Below, piece by piece: positions 11,831 to 26,246 of a stretch of DNA of 64,000 nt. This stretch comes from Skeletonema tropicum (taxonomy: Eukaryota; Bacillariophyta; Thalassiosirophyceae; Thalassiosirales; Thalassiosiraceae). Each line of letters starts with the position of its first letter. The stretch's first letter is position 1. Under the pieces are notes generated by a model that saw only the letters and a list, made by a program, of their open reading frames with translations, was not told the origin of the DNA and made no database searches. The stretch is taken from assembly GCA_037178625.1 (NCBI GenBank), contig CM074131.1:310001-374000 (forward strand), given 5' to 3'. Made by a program: the position numbers and the translations under genes.

Positions 11831-13649
11831 AACTTCCACTTGCCTCGACTACGCTCGGCCAATAATATCACACAACAATCAACATCTCATTCTCCTCCTC
11901 CACCAACCACAAGCAGCGGCTCCTCCACCAGCAATGACAGAAAAAGACCGTACGTTGTACCTAAGCAGGTCCAGATTATACTCGTGTAGATATCTAATCT
12001 GATTAACTTTGTATTTATTTAGATGCTGCCGTTGCTTGTGGTTGGTGGTGGAGGTAGATGGCGTTGGTGGAGGAGGAGTAACACCACAAGCAACAACAGC
12101 ATCGTCCTCTTTATCAATGTGAAAAGAAATGTCTTGAATGCAATAAGCCACGAAGTCCTTATTACAAGCTAGGAGTTTTTCCAGATGATGGTAGTAAGCA
12201 ATATAACCGAATTTCCTCCTCTTCTTGATCCGACGAGTCGTCGATTGGGAGCATGCCGGGCGGTGGTAGGCCGCCATGGGTTGTTGTTGGTGTTGTTGGT
12301 AGGATTGTTGGTTGCTGTTGTTCGACGGGGTGATGCGCCGCCGCCGCCGCCGCTGCTCATGTTTTTTATGCAATTTTTTGTGATGCTTTGCTCTCTCTCT
12401 ACAAGATGGTTTTCAAGTTTATGCAATTTTGTGATTTACACACTCATAACAATCGGATCTCTATCGTTCAGGATTTCATAATTAATTCATGTCTGAATGC
12501 AATAGCTATGAATCTGCTGCGTTGCCATGAGATATTTGGTTGGTAGGTGTTAGCAAAAAGAGAGGTTAGATAGGTCGCGGTCGGTAAGTTGGTATGCAGT
12601 GTCGGCGGCACCAAGTCGAGGCGGCGATGCAAAAAAGTAAAAAATGCCGTCAATACTAATCTTCTTCTTGATAGACGAAAGCGGCGAGCAAACTTACCAG
12701 AAGTCAATGTCTAAATAGCTGCTACCTATCTCAATAGATTCATGGTTGTTATCATCAGATCGATGAGTGCGGGCGGAGTGTTCATGAATCTCTTTGGGGG
12801 GGGGCGGGTGGGGGGGGGGTGGGTGGGGGCGACAGATGGCGCAAAATCGAGCTAAATTAGAGGTAATCTGATACCATCTGGTTCTGACGTGTGTTCAATT
12901 TCATGGGGCCGTGCGTGGGACCTCTTTCTGAAGATTTGCAAAGCGGCAACTCTCACCCACTTTTTTGAATCAGCTCAAGCATCTGAACAAGCAACAATGG
13001 ACATCATTCAGTAATGATGTAACGGCCGATATCATAATATCTTACCTCCTAGCCGTCCAATGAAGGCGATGAGTGTCGTTTTGGAAAGCTCTCATCGTGC
13101 TCTATCGGATTAGACGTATAATGAGCCCTATTCGACGACTTTTCGCAGATCGTCTCGGCTAAAAAAACGGTCTAGAAAGTGATCGGCGGCTTGCAAACCG
13201 GCTCCGAATCCAGAATTTCCATTAGAGGTCCAAATTAGACCAAATAAATACAATATGACCACCGATCGAAAGCTCTTTTGAAGCTGAATCGATTAGTACC
13301 CTAATTGCTATCGAAATTTCAAATCAATAACCAGTGCTCGGGCAAAGCCCCTCGCGAAAAATTGACAACACTGAGAAAGTAAGATCCAATTTAGGTTGGT
13401 ACACGTGAAAATCCAAAAATACACTTCCACTAGAGGGGCCGGCGTACAATATGTAACAATATAATCACAGTTCAGGGAGGGGTCGCACTCGCAAATACAG
13501 TACAATATCAGAATGCTCAAACATGATTGGTTCGATGAAGTGGGTCAAACGCTTCGCTGAAGACGAAGCATAGATCAGCCTCATCATGTTCGGTTGCACG
13601 TGTACCATCCATCTCATTATCATCAACATTTGATCCCATCCCATCATTA
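11831..13649 (+). repeat. unit 7 (1819 bp), heavily disturbed
   Basis: It carries a roughly 28-bp G-rich excess at 12796-12830 and one extra GCC triplet at 12335-12355. There are many single-base insertions and deletions in and near homopolymers, such as losses near 12508 and 12543 and gains near 12591. Confidence 0.93.
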
Positions 13650-15457
13650 AACTTCCACTTGCCTCGACTACGCTCGGCCATAATATCACACAACAATCAA
13701 CATCTCATTCTCCTCCTCCACCAACCACAAGCAGCGGCTCCTCCACCAGCAATGACAGAAAAGACCGTACGTTGTACCTAAGCAGGTCCAGATTTATACT
13801 CGTGTAGATATCTAATCTGATTAACTTTGTATTTATTTAGATGCTGCCGTTGCTTGTGGTTGGTGGTGGAGGTAGATGGCGTTGGTGGAGGAGGAGTAAC
13901 ACCACAAGCAACAACAGCATCGTCCTCTTTATCAATGTGAAAAGAAATGTCTTGAATGCAATAAGCCACGAAGTCCTTATTACAAGCTAGGAGTTTTTCC
14001 AGATGATGGTAGTAAGCAATAAACCGAATTTCCTCCTCTTCTTGATCCGACGAGTCGTCGATTGGGAGCATGCCGGGCGGTGGTAGGCCGCCATGGTTGT
14101 TGTTGGTGTTGTTGGTAGGATTGTTGGTTGCTGTTGTTCGACGGGTGATGCGCCGCCGCCGCCGCTGCTCAATGTTTTTTTTATGCAATTTTTTTGTGAT
14201 GCTTTGCTCTCTCTCTACAAGATGGTTTTTCAAGTTTATGCCCAATTTTGTGATTTAACACACTCATAACAATCGGATCTCTATCGTTCAGGATTTCATA
14301 ATTAATTCATGTCTGAATGCAATAGCTAATGAAATCTGCTGCGCGTTGCCATGAGATATTTGGTTGGGTAGGTGTTAGCAAAAAAGAGAGGTTAGATAGG
14401 TCGCGGTCGGTAAGTTGTATGCAGTGTCGGCGGCACCAAGTCGAGGCGGCGATGCAAAAAGTAAAAAAAATGCCGTCAATACTAATCTTCTTCTTGATAG
14501 ACGAAAGCGGCGAGCAAACTTACCAGAAGTCAATGTCTAATAGCTGCTACCTATCTCAATAGATTCATGGTTGTTATCATCAGATCGATGAGTGCGGGCG
14601 GAGTGTTCATGAATCTCTTTGGCGGGCGACAGATGGCGCAAAATCGAGCTAAATTAGAGGTAATCTGATACCATCTGGTTCTGACGTGTGTTCAATTTCA
14701 TGGGCCGTGCGTGGGACCTCTTTCTGAAGATTTGCAAAGCGGCAACTCTCACCACTTTTTTGATCAGCTCAAGCATCTGAACAAGCGAAACAATGACATC
14801 ATTCAGTAATGATGTAACGGCCGATATCATAATATCTTACCTCCTAGCCGTCCAATGAAGGCGATGAGTGTCGTTTTGGGAAAGCTCTCATCGTGCTCTA
14901 TCGATTAGACGTATAATGAGCCCTATTCGACGACTTTTTCCCCCCCCCGCAGATCGGTCTCGGCTAAAACGGGTCTAGAAAGTGATCGGCGGCTTGCAAA
15001 CCGGCTCCGAATCCAGAATTTCCATTAGAGGTCCAAAATTAGACCAAAATAAATACAATATGACCACCGATCGAAAGCTCTTTTGAAGCTGAATCGATTA
15101 GTACCCTAATTGCTATCGAAATTTCAAAATCAATAACCAGTGCTCGGGCAAAGCCCTCGCGAAAAATTGACAACACTGAGAAAAGTAAGATCCAATTTAG
15201 GTTGGTACACGTGAAATCCCAAAATACACTTCCACTAGAGGGGCCGGCGTACAATATGTAACAATATAATCACAGTTCAGGGAGGGGTCGCACTCGCAAA
15301 TACAGTACAATATCAGAATGCTCAAAACATGATTGGTTCGATGAAGTGGGGTCAAACGCTTCGCTGAAGAACGAAGCATAGATCAGCCTCATCATGTTCG
15401 GTTGGCACGTGTACCATCCATCTCATTATCATCAAACATTGATCCCATCCCATCATT
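13650..15457 (+). repeat. unit 8 (1808 bp), heavily disturbed
   Basis: A C9 run replaces a single C near 14940. Homopolymer gains are frequent, for example near 14175, 14190 and 14465. An extra GC dinucleotide lies near 14342. Confidence 0.93.
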
Positions 15458-17269
15458 AACTTCCACTTGCCTCGACTACGCTCGGCCAATAATATCACAC
15501 AACAATCAACATCTCATTCTCCTCCTCCACCAACCACAAGCAGCGGCTCCTCCACCAGCAATGACAGAAAAAGACCGTACGTTTGTACCTAAGCAGGTCC
15601 AGATTATACTCGTGTAGATATCTAATCTGATTAACTTTGTATTTATTTAGATGCTGCCGTTGCTTTGTGGTTGGTGGTGGAGGTAGATGGCGTTGGTGGA
15701 GGAGGAGTAACACCACAAGCAACAACAGCAATCGTCCTCTTTATCAATGTGAAAAGAAATGTCTTGAATGCAATAAGCCACGAAGTCCTTATTACAAGCT
15801 AGGAGTTTTTCCAGATGATGGTAGTAAGCAATATAACCGAATTTCCTCCTCTTCTTGATCCGACGAGTCGTCGATTGGGAGCATGCCGGGCGGTGGTAGG
15901 CCGCCATGGTTGTTGTTGGTGTTGTTGGTAGGATTGTTGGTTGCTGTTGTTCGACGGGTGATGCGCCGCCGCCGCCGCTGCTCATGTTTTTTATGCAATT
16001 TTTTGTGATGCTTTGCTCTCTCTCTACAAGATGGTTTTCAAGTTTATGCAATTTTTGTGATTTACAACACTCATAACAATCGGATCTCTATCGTTCAGGA
16101 TTTCATAATTAATTCATGTCTGAATGCAATAGCTAATGAATCTGCTGCGTTGCCATGAGATATTTGGTTGGGTAGGTGTTAGCAAAAAAAGAGAGGTTAG
16201 ATAGGTCGCGGTCCCGGTAAGTTGTATGCAGTGTCGGCGGCACCAAGTCGAGGCGGCGATGCAAAAAAGTAAAAAATGCCGTCAATACTAATCTTCTTCT
16301 TGATAGACGAAAGCGGCGAGCAAACTTACCAGAAGTCAATGTCTAATAGCTGCTACCTATCTCAATAGATTTCATGGTTGTTATCATCAGATCGATGAGT
16401 GCGGGCGGAGTGTTCATGAATCTCTTTGGCGGGCGACAGATGGCGCAAAATCGAGCTAAATTAGAGGTAATCTGATACCATCTGGTTTCTGACGTGTGTT
16501 CAATTTCATGGGCCGTGCGTGGGACCTCTTTCTGAAGATTTGCAAAGCGGCAACTCTCACCACTTTTTTGATCAGCTCAGCATCTGAACAAGCAACAATG
16601 ACATCATTCAGTATGATGTAACGGCCGATATCATAATATCTTACCTCCTAGCCGTCCAATGAAGGCGATGAGTTGTCGTTTTGGAAAGCTCTCATCGTGC
16701 TCTATCGATTAGACGTATAATGAGCCCTATTCGACGACTTTTCGCAGATCGTCTCGGCTAAAAAAAAAAAACGGGTCTAGAAAGTGATCGGCGGCTTGCC
16801 AAACCGGCTCCGATCCAGAATTTCCATTAGAGGTCCAAATTAGACCAAAATAAATACAATATGACCACCGATCGAAAGCTCTTTTGAAGCTGAATCGATT
16901 AGTACCCTAATTGCTATCGAAAATTTCAAAATCAATAACCAGTGCTCTCGGGCAAAGCCCTCGCGAAAAAATTGACAACACTGAGAAAGTAAGATCCAAT
17001 TTAGGTTGGTACACGTGTGAAAATCCAAAAATACACTTCCACTAGAGGGGCCGGCGTACATATGTAACAATATAATCACAGTTCAGGGAGGGGTCGCACT
17101 CGCAAATACAGTACAATATCAGAATGCTCAAACATGATTGGTTCGATGAGTGGGTCATCAAAACGCTTCGCTGAAGAACGAAGCATAGCAGATCAGCCTC
17201 ATCTCATGTCGGTTGGCACGTGTACCATCCATCTCATTATCATCAACATTTTGATCCCATCCCATCATT
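15458..17269 (+). repeat. unit 9 (1812 bp), heavily disturbed
   Basis: An A12 run near 16760 replaces A5. An extra CC lies near 16214, and many single-base gains and losses are spread across the unit, increasing in its second half. Confidence 0.93.
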
Positions 17270-19093
17270 AACTTCCACTTGCCTCGACTACGCTCGGCCA
17301 ATAATATCACACAAAACAATCAAACATCTCATTCTCCTCCTCCACCAACCACAAGCAGCGGCTCCTCCACCAGCAATGACAGAAAAAGGACCGTACGTTG
17401 TACCTAAGCAGGTCCAGATTATACTCGTGTAGATATCTAATCTGATTAACTTTGTATTTATTTAGATGCTGCCGTTGCTTGTGGTTGGTGGTGGAGGTAG
17501 ATGGCGTTGGTGGAGGGAGGAGTAACACCACAAGCAACAACAGCATCGTCCTCTTTATCAATGTGAAAAGAAATGTCTTGAATGCAATAAGCCACGAAAG
17601 TCCTTATTACAAGCTAGGAGTTTTTTCCAGATGATGGTAGTAAGCAATATAACCGAATTTTCCTCCTCTTCTTGATCCGACGAGTCGTCGATTGGGAGCA
17701 TGCCGGGCGGTGGTAGGCCGCCATGGTTGTTTTTTTTTTTGTTGGTGTTGTTGGTAGGATTGTTTGGTTGCTGTGTTGTTTCGACGGGGTGATGCGCCGC
17801 CGCCGCCGCTGCTCATGTTTTTTATGCAATTTTTTTGTGATGCTTTGCTCTCTCTCTACAAGATTGGTTTTCAAGTTTATGCCAATTTTGTGATTTACAC
17901 ACTCATAACAATCGGATCTCTATCGTTTCAGGATTTCATAATTAATTCATGTCTGAATGCAATAGCTAATGAATCTGCTGCGTTGCCATGAAGATATTTG
18001 GTTGGGTAGGTGTTAGCAAAAAAGAGAGGTTAGATAGGTCGCGGTCGGTAAGTTTTTTGTATGCAGTGTCGGCGGCACCAAGTCGAGGCGGCGATGCAAA
18101 AAGTAAAAAATGCCGTCAATACTAATCTTCTTCTTGATAGACGAAAGCGGCGAGCAAACTTACCAGAAGTCAATGTCTAATAGCTGCTACCTATCTCAAT
18201 AGATTCATGGTTGTTATCATCAGATCGATGAGTGCGGGCGGAGTGTTCATGAAAATCTCTTTTGGCGGGCGACAGATGGCGCAAAATCGAGCTAAATTAG
18301 AGGTAATCTGATACCATCTGGTTCTGACGTGTGTTCAATTTCATGGGCCGTGCGTGGGACCTCTTTCTGAAGATTTGCAAAGCGGCAACTCTCACCACTT
18401 TTTTTTTTGATCAGCTCAAGCATCTGAACAAGCAACAATGACATCATTCAGTAATGATGTAACGCCGATATCATAATATCTTACCTCCTAGCCGTCCAAT
18501 GAAGGCGATGAGTGTCGTTTTGGGAAAGCTCTCATCGTGCTCTATCGATTAGACGTATAATGAGCCCTATTCGACGACTTTTCGCAGATCGTCCTCGGCT
18601 TTAAAAAACGGGTCTAGAAAGTGATCGGCGGCTTGCAAACCGGCTCCGAATCCAGAATTTCCATTAGAGGTCCAAATTAGACCAAAATAAATACAATATG
18701 ACACCGATCGAAAGCTCTTTTGAAGCTGAATCGATTAGTAACCCTAATTGCTATCGAAATTTCAAAATCAATAACCAGTGCTCGGGCAAGCCCTCGCGAA
18801 AAATGACAACACTGAGAAAGTAAGATCCAATTTAGGTTGGTACACGTGAAATCCAAAAAATACACTTTCCACTAGAGGGGCCGGCGTACAATATGTAACA
18901 ATATAATCACAGTTCAGGGAGGGGTCGCACTCGCAAATACAGTACAATATCAGAATGCTCAAACATGATTGGTTCGATGAAGTGGGTCAAAACGCTTCGC
19001 TGAAGAACGAAGCATAGATCAGCCTCATCATGTTCGGTTGGCACGTGTACCATCCATCTCATTATCATCAACATTGATCCCATCCCATTCATT
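17270..19093 (+). repeat. unit 10 (1824 bp), the longest copy
   Basis: It has a T11-12 run at about 17730-17740 in the TTG-rich segment, a long T run near 18403 (consensus T6) and extra Ts near 18055. Many single-base indels complete the excess of 42 bp. Confidence 0.93.
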
Positions 19094-20884
19094 AACTTCC
19101 ACTTGCCTCGACTACGCTCGGCCAATAATATCACACAACAATCAACATCTCATTCTCCTCCTCCACCAACCACAAGCAGCGGCTCCTCCACCAGCAATGA
19201 CACCAGAAAAAGACCGTACGTTGTACCTAAGCAGGTCCAGATTATACTCGTGTAGATATCTAATCTGATTAACTTTGTATTTATTTAGATGCTGCCGTTG
19301 CTTGTGGTTGGTGGTGGAGGTAGAATGGCGTTGGTGGAGGAGGAGTAACACCACAAGCAACAACAGCATCGTCCTCTTTATCAATGTGAAAAGAAATGTC
19401 TTGAATGCAATAAGCCACGAAGTCCTTATTACAAGCTAGGAGTTTTTTCCAGATGATGGTAGTAAGCAATATAACCGAATTTCCTCCTCTTCTTGATCCG
19501 ACGAGTCGTCGATTGGGAGCATGCCGGGCGGTGGTAGGCCGCCATGGTTGTTGTTGGTGTTGTTGGTAGGATTGTTGGTTGCTGTTGTTCGACGGGGTGA
19601 TGCGCCGCCGCCGCCGCTGCTCATGTTTTTTATGCAATTTTTTGTGATGCTTTGCTCTCTCTCTACAAGATGGGTTTTCAAGTTTATGCAATTTTGTGAT
19701 TTACACACTCATAACAATCGGATCTCTATCGTTTCAGGATTTCATAATTAATTCATGTCTGAATGCAATAGCTAATGAATCTGCTGCGTTGCCATGAGAT
19801 ATTTGGTTGGGTAGGTGTTAGCAAAAAAGAGAGGTTAGATAGGTCGCGGTCGGTAAGTTGTATGCAGTGTCGGCGGCACCAAGTCGAGGCGGCGATGCAA
19901 AAAGTAAAAAATGCCGTCAATACTAATCTTCTTCTTGATAGACGAAAGCGGCGAGCAAACTTACCAGAAGTCAATGTCTAATAGCTGCTACCTATCTCAA
20001 TAGATTCATGGTTGTTATCATCAGATCGATGAGTGCGGGCGGAGTGTTCATGAATCTCTTTGGCGGGCGACAGATGGCGCAAAATCGAGCTAAATTAGAG
20101 GTAATCTGATACCATCTGGTTCTGACGTGTGTTCAATTTCATGGGCCGTGCGTGGGACCTCTTTCTGAAGATTTGCAAAGCGGCAACTCTCACCACTTTT
20201 TTGATCAGCTCAAGCATCTGAACAAGCAACAATGACATCATTCAGTAATGATGTAACGGCCGATATCATAATATCTTACCTCCTAGCCGTCCAATGAAGG
20301 CGATGAGTGTCGTTTTGGAAAGCTCTCATCGTGCTCTATCGATTAGACGTATAATGAGCCCTATTCGACGACTTTTCGCAGATCGTCTCGGCTAAAAACG
20401 GGTCTAGAAAGTGATCGGCGGCTTGCAAACCGGCTCCGAATCCAGAATTTCCATTAGAGGTCCAAATTAGACCAAAATAAATACAATATGACCACCGATC
20501 GAAAGCTCTTTTGAAGCTGAATCGATTAGTACCCTAATTGCTATCGAAATTTCAAAATCAATAACCAGTGCTCGGGCAAAGCCCTCGCGAAAAATTGACA
20601 ACACTGAGAAAGTAAGATCCAATTTAGGTTGGTACACGTGAAATCCAAAAAAATACACTTCCACTAGAGGGGCCGGCGTACAATATGTAACAATATAATC
20701 ACAGTTCAGGGAGGGGTCGCACTCGCAAATACAGTACAATATCAGAATGCTCAAACATGATTGGTTCGATGAAGTGGGTCAAAACGCTTCGCTGAAGAAC
20801 GAAGCATAGATCAGCCTCATCATGTTCGGTTGGCACGTGTACCATCCATCTCATTATCATCAACATTGATCCCATCCCATCATT
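19094..20884 (+). repeat. unit 11 (1791 bp)
   Basis: It has a 3-bp insertion (ACC) near 19203, single-base gains near 19324, 19446, 19674 and 19734, and two extra As near 20650. Total +9. Confidence 0.95.
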
Positions 20885-22674
20885 AACTTCCACTTGCCTC
20901 GACTACGCTCGGCCAATAATATCACACAACAATCAACATCTCATTCTCCTCCTCCACCAACCACAAGCAGCGGCTCCTCCACCAGCAATGACAGAAAAAG
21001 ACCGTACGTTGTACCTAAGCAGGTCCAGATTATACTCGTGTAGATATCTAATCTGATTAACTTTGTATTTATTTAGATGCTGCCGTTGCTTGTGGTTGGT
21101 GGTGGAGGTAGATGGCGTTGGGTGGAGGAGGAGTAACACCACAAGCAACAACAGCATCGTCCTCTTTATCAATGTGAAAAGAAATGTCTTGAATGCAATA
21201 AGCCACGAAGTCCTTATTACAAGCTAGGAGTTTTTCCAGATGATGGTAGTAAGCAATATAACCGAATTTCCTCCTCTTCTTGATCCGACGAGTCGTCGAT
21301 TGGGAGCATGCCGGGCGGTGGTAGGCCGCCATGGTTGTTGTTGGTGTTGTTGGTAGGATTGTTGGTTGCTGTTGTTCGACGGGGTGATGCGCCGCCGCCG
21401 CCGCTGCTCATGTTTTTTATGCAATTTTTTGTGATGCTTTGCTCTCTCTCTACAAGATGGTTTTCAAGTTTATGCAATTTTGTGATTTACACACTCATAA
21501 CAATCGGATCTCTATCGTTCAGGATTTCATAATTAATTCATGTCTGAATGCAATAGCTAATGAATCTGCTGCGTTGCCATGAGATATTTGGTTGGGTAGG
21601 TGTTAGCAAAAAAGAGAGGTTAGATAGGTCGCGTCGGTCGGTAAGTTGTATGCAGTGTCGGCGGCACCAAGTCGAGGCGGCGATGCAAAAAGTAAAAAAT
21701 GCCGTCAATACTAATCTTCTTCTTGATAGACGAAAGCGGCGAGCAAACTTACCAGAAGTCAATGTCTAATAGCTGCTACCTATCTCAATAGATTCATGGT
21801 TGTTATCATCAGATCGATGAGTGCGGGCGGAGTGTTCATGAATCTCTTTGGCGGGCGACAGATGGCGCAAAATCGAGCTAAATTAGAGGTAATCTGATAC
21901 CATCTGGTTCTGACGTGTGTTCAATTTCATGGGCCGTGCGTGGGACCTCTTTCTGAAGATTTGCAAAGCGGCAACTCTCACCACTTTTTTGATCAGCTCA
22001 AGCATCTGAACAAGCAACAATGACATCATTCAGTAATGATGTAACGGCCGATATCATAATATCTTACCTCCTAGCCGTCCAATGAAGGCGATGAGTGTCG
22101 TTTTGGAAAGCTCTCATCGTGCTCTATCGATTAGACGTATAATGAGCCCTATTCGACGACTTTTCGCAGATCGTCTCGGCTAAAAAAACGGGTCTAGAAA
22201 GTGATCGGCGGCTTGCAAACCGGCTCCGAATCCAGAATTTCCATTAGAGGTCCAAATTAGACCAAAAAATACATACAATATGACCACCGATCGAAAGCTC
22301 TTTTGAAGCTGAATCGATTAGTACCCTAATTGCTATCGAAATTTCAAAATCAATAACCAGTGCTCGGGCAAAGCCCTCGCGAAAAATTGACAACACTGAG
22401 AAAGTAAGATCCAATTTAGGTTGGTACACGTGAAATCCAAAAATACACTTCCACTAGAGGGGCCGGCGTACAATATGTAACAATATAATCACAGTTCAGG
22501 GAGGGGTCGCACTCGCAAATACAGTACAATATCAGAATGCTCAAACATGATTGGTTCGATGAAGTGGGTCAAAACGCTTCGCTGAAGAACGAAGCATAGA
22601 TCAGCCTCATCATGTTCGGTTGGCACGTGTACCATCCATCTCATTATCATCAACATTGATCCCATCCCATCATT
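20885..22674 (+). repeat. unit 12 (1790 bp)
   Basis: It has an extra G near 21121, a 3-bp insertion in GCGGTCGG near 21635, and two extra As near 22182. The AATAAATACAA segment near 22266 is rearranged (+2), which destroys the plus-strand AATAAA of this copy. Confidence 0.95.
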
Positions 22675-24464
22675 AACTTCCACTTGCCTCGACTACGCTC
22701 GGCCAATAATATCACACAACAATCAACATCTCATTCTCCTCCTCCACCAACCACAAGCAGCGGCTCCTCCACCAGCAATGACAGAAAAAGACCGTACGTT
22801 GTACCTAAGCAGGTCCAGATTATACTCGTGTAGATATCTAATCTGATTAACTTTGTATTTATTTAGATGCTGCCGTTGCTTGTGGTTGGTGGTGGAGGTA
22901 GATGGCGTTGGTGGAGGAGGAGTAACACCACAAGCAACAACAGCATCGTCCTCTTTATCAATGTGAAAAGAAATGTCTTGAATGCAATAAGCCACGAAGT
23001 CCTTATTACAAGCTAGGAGTTTTTCCAGATGATGGTAGTAAGCAATATAACCGAATTTCCTCCTCTTCTTGATCCGACGAGTCGTCGATTGGGAGCATGC
23101 CGGGCGGTGGTAGGCCGCCATGGTTGTTGTTGGTGTTGTTGGTAGGATTGTTGGTTGCTGTTGTTCGACGGGGTGATGCGCCGCCGCCGCCGCTGCTCAT
23201 GTTTTTTATGCAATTTTTTGTGATGCTTTGCTCTCTCTCTACAAGATGGTTTTCAAGTTTATGCAATTTTGTGATTTACACACTCATAACAATCGGATCT
23301 CTATCGTTCAGGATTTCATAATTAATTCATGTCTGAATGCAATAGCTAATGAATCTTGCGCTGCGTTGCCATGAGATATTTGGTTGGGTGGTAGGTGTTA
23401 GCAAAAAAGAGAGGTTAGATAGGTCGCGGTCGGTAAGTTGTATGCAGTGTCGGCGGCACCAAGTCGAGGCGGCGATGCAAAAAGTAAAAAATGCCGTCAA
23501 TACTAATCTTCTTCTTGATAGACGAAAGCGGCGAGCAAACTTACCAGAAGTCAATGTCTAATAGCTGCTACCTATCTCAATAGATTCATGGTTGTTATCA
23601 TCAGATCGATGAGTGCGGGCGGAGTGTTCATGAATCTCTTTGGCGGGCGACAGATGGCGCAAAATCGAGCTAAATTAGAGGTAATCTGATACCATCTGGT
23701 TCTGACGTGTGTTCAATTTCATGGGCCGTGCGTGGGACCTCTTTCTGAAGATTTGCAAAGCGGCAACTCTCACCACTTTTTTGATCAGCTCAAGCATCTG
23801 AACAAGCAACAATGACATCATTCAGTAATGATGTAACGGCCGATATCATAATATCTTACCTCCTAGCCGTCCAATGAAGGCGATGAGTGTCGTTTTGGAA
23901 AGCTCTCATCGTGCTCTATCGATTAGACGTATAATGAGCCCTATTCGACGACTTTTTCGCAGATCGTCTCGGCTAAAAACGGGTCTAGAAAGTGATCGGC
24001 GGCTTGCAAACCGGCTCCGAATCCAGAATTTCCATTAGAGGTCCAAATTAGACCAAAATAAATACAATATGACCACCGATCGAAAGCTCTTTTGAAGCTG
24101 AATCGATTAGTACCCTAATTGCTATCGAAATTTCAAAATCAATAACCAGTGCTCGGGCAAAGCCCTCGCGAAAAATTGACAACACTGAGAAAGTAAGATC
24201 CAATTTAGGTTGGTACACGTGAAATCCAAAAATACACTTCCACTAGAGGGGCCGGCGTACAATATGTAACAATATAATCACAGTTCAGGGAGGGGTCGCA
24301 CTCGCAAATACAGTACAATATCAGAATGCTCAAAACATGATTGGTTCGATGAAGTGGGTCAAAACGCTTCGCTGAAGAACGAAGCATAGATCAGCCTCAT
24401 CATGTTCGGTTGGCACGTGTACCATCCATCTCATTATCATCAACATTGATCCCATCCCATCATT
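22675..24464 (+). repeat. unit 13 (1790 bp)
   Basis: It has two 3-bp insertions, near 23356 and 23390, plus single-base gains near 23952 and 24333. Total +8. Confidence 0.95.
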
Positions 24465-26246
24465 AACTTCCACTTGCCTCGACTACGCTCGGCCAATAAT
24501 ATCACACAACAATCAACATCTCATTCTCCTCCTCCACCAACCACAAGCAGCGGCTCCTCCACCAGCAATGACAGAAAAAGACCGTACGTTGTACCTAAGC
24601 AGGTCCAGATTATACTCGTGTAGATATCTAATCTGATTAACTTTGTATTTATTTAGATGCTGCCGTTGCTTGTGGTTGGTGGTGGAGGTAGATGGCGTTG
24701 GTGGAGGAGGAGTAACACCACAAGCAACAACAGCATCGTCCTCTTTATCAATGTGAAAAGAAATGTCTTGAATGCAATAAGCCACGAAGTCCTTATTACA
24801 AGCTAGGAGTTTTTCCAGATGATGGTAGTAAGCAATATAACCGAATTTCCTCCTCTTCTTGATCCGACGAGTCGTCGATTGGGAGCATGCCGGGCGGTGG
24901 TAGGCCGCCATGGTTGTTGTTGGTGTTGTTGGTAGGATTGTTGGTTGCTGTTGTTCGACGGGGTGATGCGCCGCCGCCGCCGCTGCTCATGTTTTTTATG
25001 CAATTTTTTGTGATGCTTTGCTCTCTCTCTACAAGATGGTTTTCAAGTTTATGCAATTTTGTGATTTACACACTCATAACAATCGGATCTCTATCGTTCA
25101 GGATTTCATAATTAATTCATGTCTGAATGCAATAGCTAATGAATCTGCTGCGTTGCCATGAGATATTTGGTTGGGTAGGTGTTAGCAAAAAAGAGAGGTT
25201 AGATAGGTCGCGGTCGGTAAGTTGTATGCAGTGTCGGCGGCACCAAGTCGAGGCGGCGATGCAAAAAGTAAAAAATGCCGTCAATACTAATCTTCTTCTT
25301 GATAGACGAAAGCGGCGAGCAAACTTACCAGAAGTCAATGTCTAATAGCTGCTACCTATCTCAATAGATTCATGGTTGTTATCATCAGATCGATGAGTGC
25401 GGGCGGAGTGTTCATGAATCTCTTTGGCGGGCGACAGATGGCGCAAAATCGAGCTAAATTAGAGGTAATCTGATACCATCTGGTTCTGACGTGTGTTCAA
25501 TTTCATGGGCCGTGCGTGGGACCTCTTTCTGAAGATTTGCAAAGCGGCAACTCTCACCACTTTTTTGATCAGCTCAAGCATCTGAACAAGCAACAATGAC
25601 ATCATTCAGTAATGATGTAACGGCCGATATCATAATATCTTACCTCCTAGCCGTCCAATGAAGGCGATGAGTGTCGTTTTGGAAAGCTCTCATCGTGCTC
25701 TATCGATTAGACGTATAATGAGCCCTATTCGACGACTTTTCGCAGATCGTCTCGGCTAAAAACGGGTCTAGAAAGTGATCGGCGGCTTGCAAACCGGCTC
25801 CGAATCCAGAATTTCCATTAGAGGTCCAAATTAGACCAAAATAAATACAATATGACCACCGATCGAAAGCTCTTTTGAAGCTGAATCGATTAGTACCCTA
25901 ATTGCTATCGAAATTTCAAAATCAATAACCAGTGCTCGGGCAAAGCCCTCGCGAAAAATTGACAACACTGAGAAAGTAAGATCCAATTTAGGTTGGTACA
26001 CGTGAAATCCAAAAATACACTTCCACTAGAGGGGCCGGCGTACAATATGTAACAATATAATCACAGTTCAGGGAGGGGTCGCACTCGCAAATACAGTACA
26101 ATATCAGAATGCTCAAACATGATTGGTTCGATGAAGTGGGTCAAAACGCTTCGCTGAAGAACGAAGCATAGATCAGCCTCATCATGTTCGGTTGGCACGT
26201 GTACCATCCATCTCATTATCATCAACATTGATCCCATCCCATCATT
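24465..26246 (+). repeat. unit 14 (1782 bp), consensus length
   Basis: No difference from the consensus was noticed. It serves as a second clean reference copy well away from the right end of the window. Confidence 0.95.

Larger units (their letters stand above)
11831..19093. other. block of four disturbed units with homopolymer expansions
   Basis: Units 7-10 (1819, 1808, 1812 and 1824 bp) carry most of the long homopolymer expansions: G-rich at 12796, C9 at 14940, A12 at 16760, T11-12 at 17730, and a long T run at 18403. They also carry very frequent single-base indels. The underlying unit is otherwise unchanged. This pattern fits an under-polished stretch of long-read consensus better than biological divergence. 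Confidence 0.75.
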
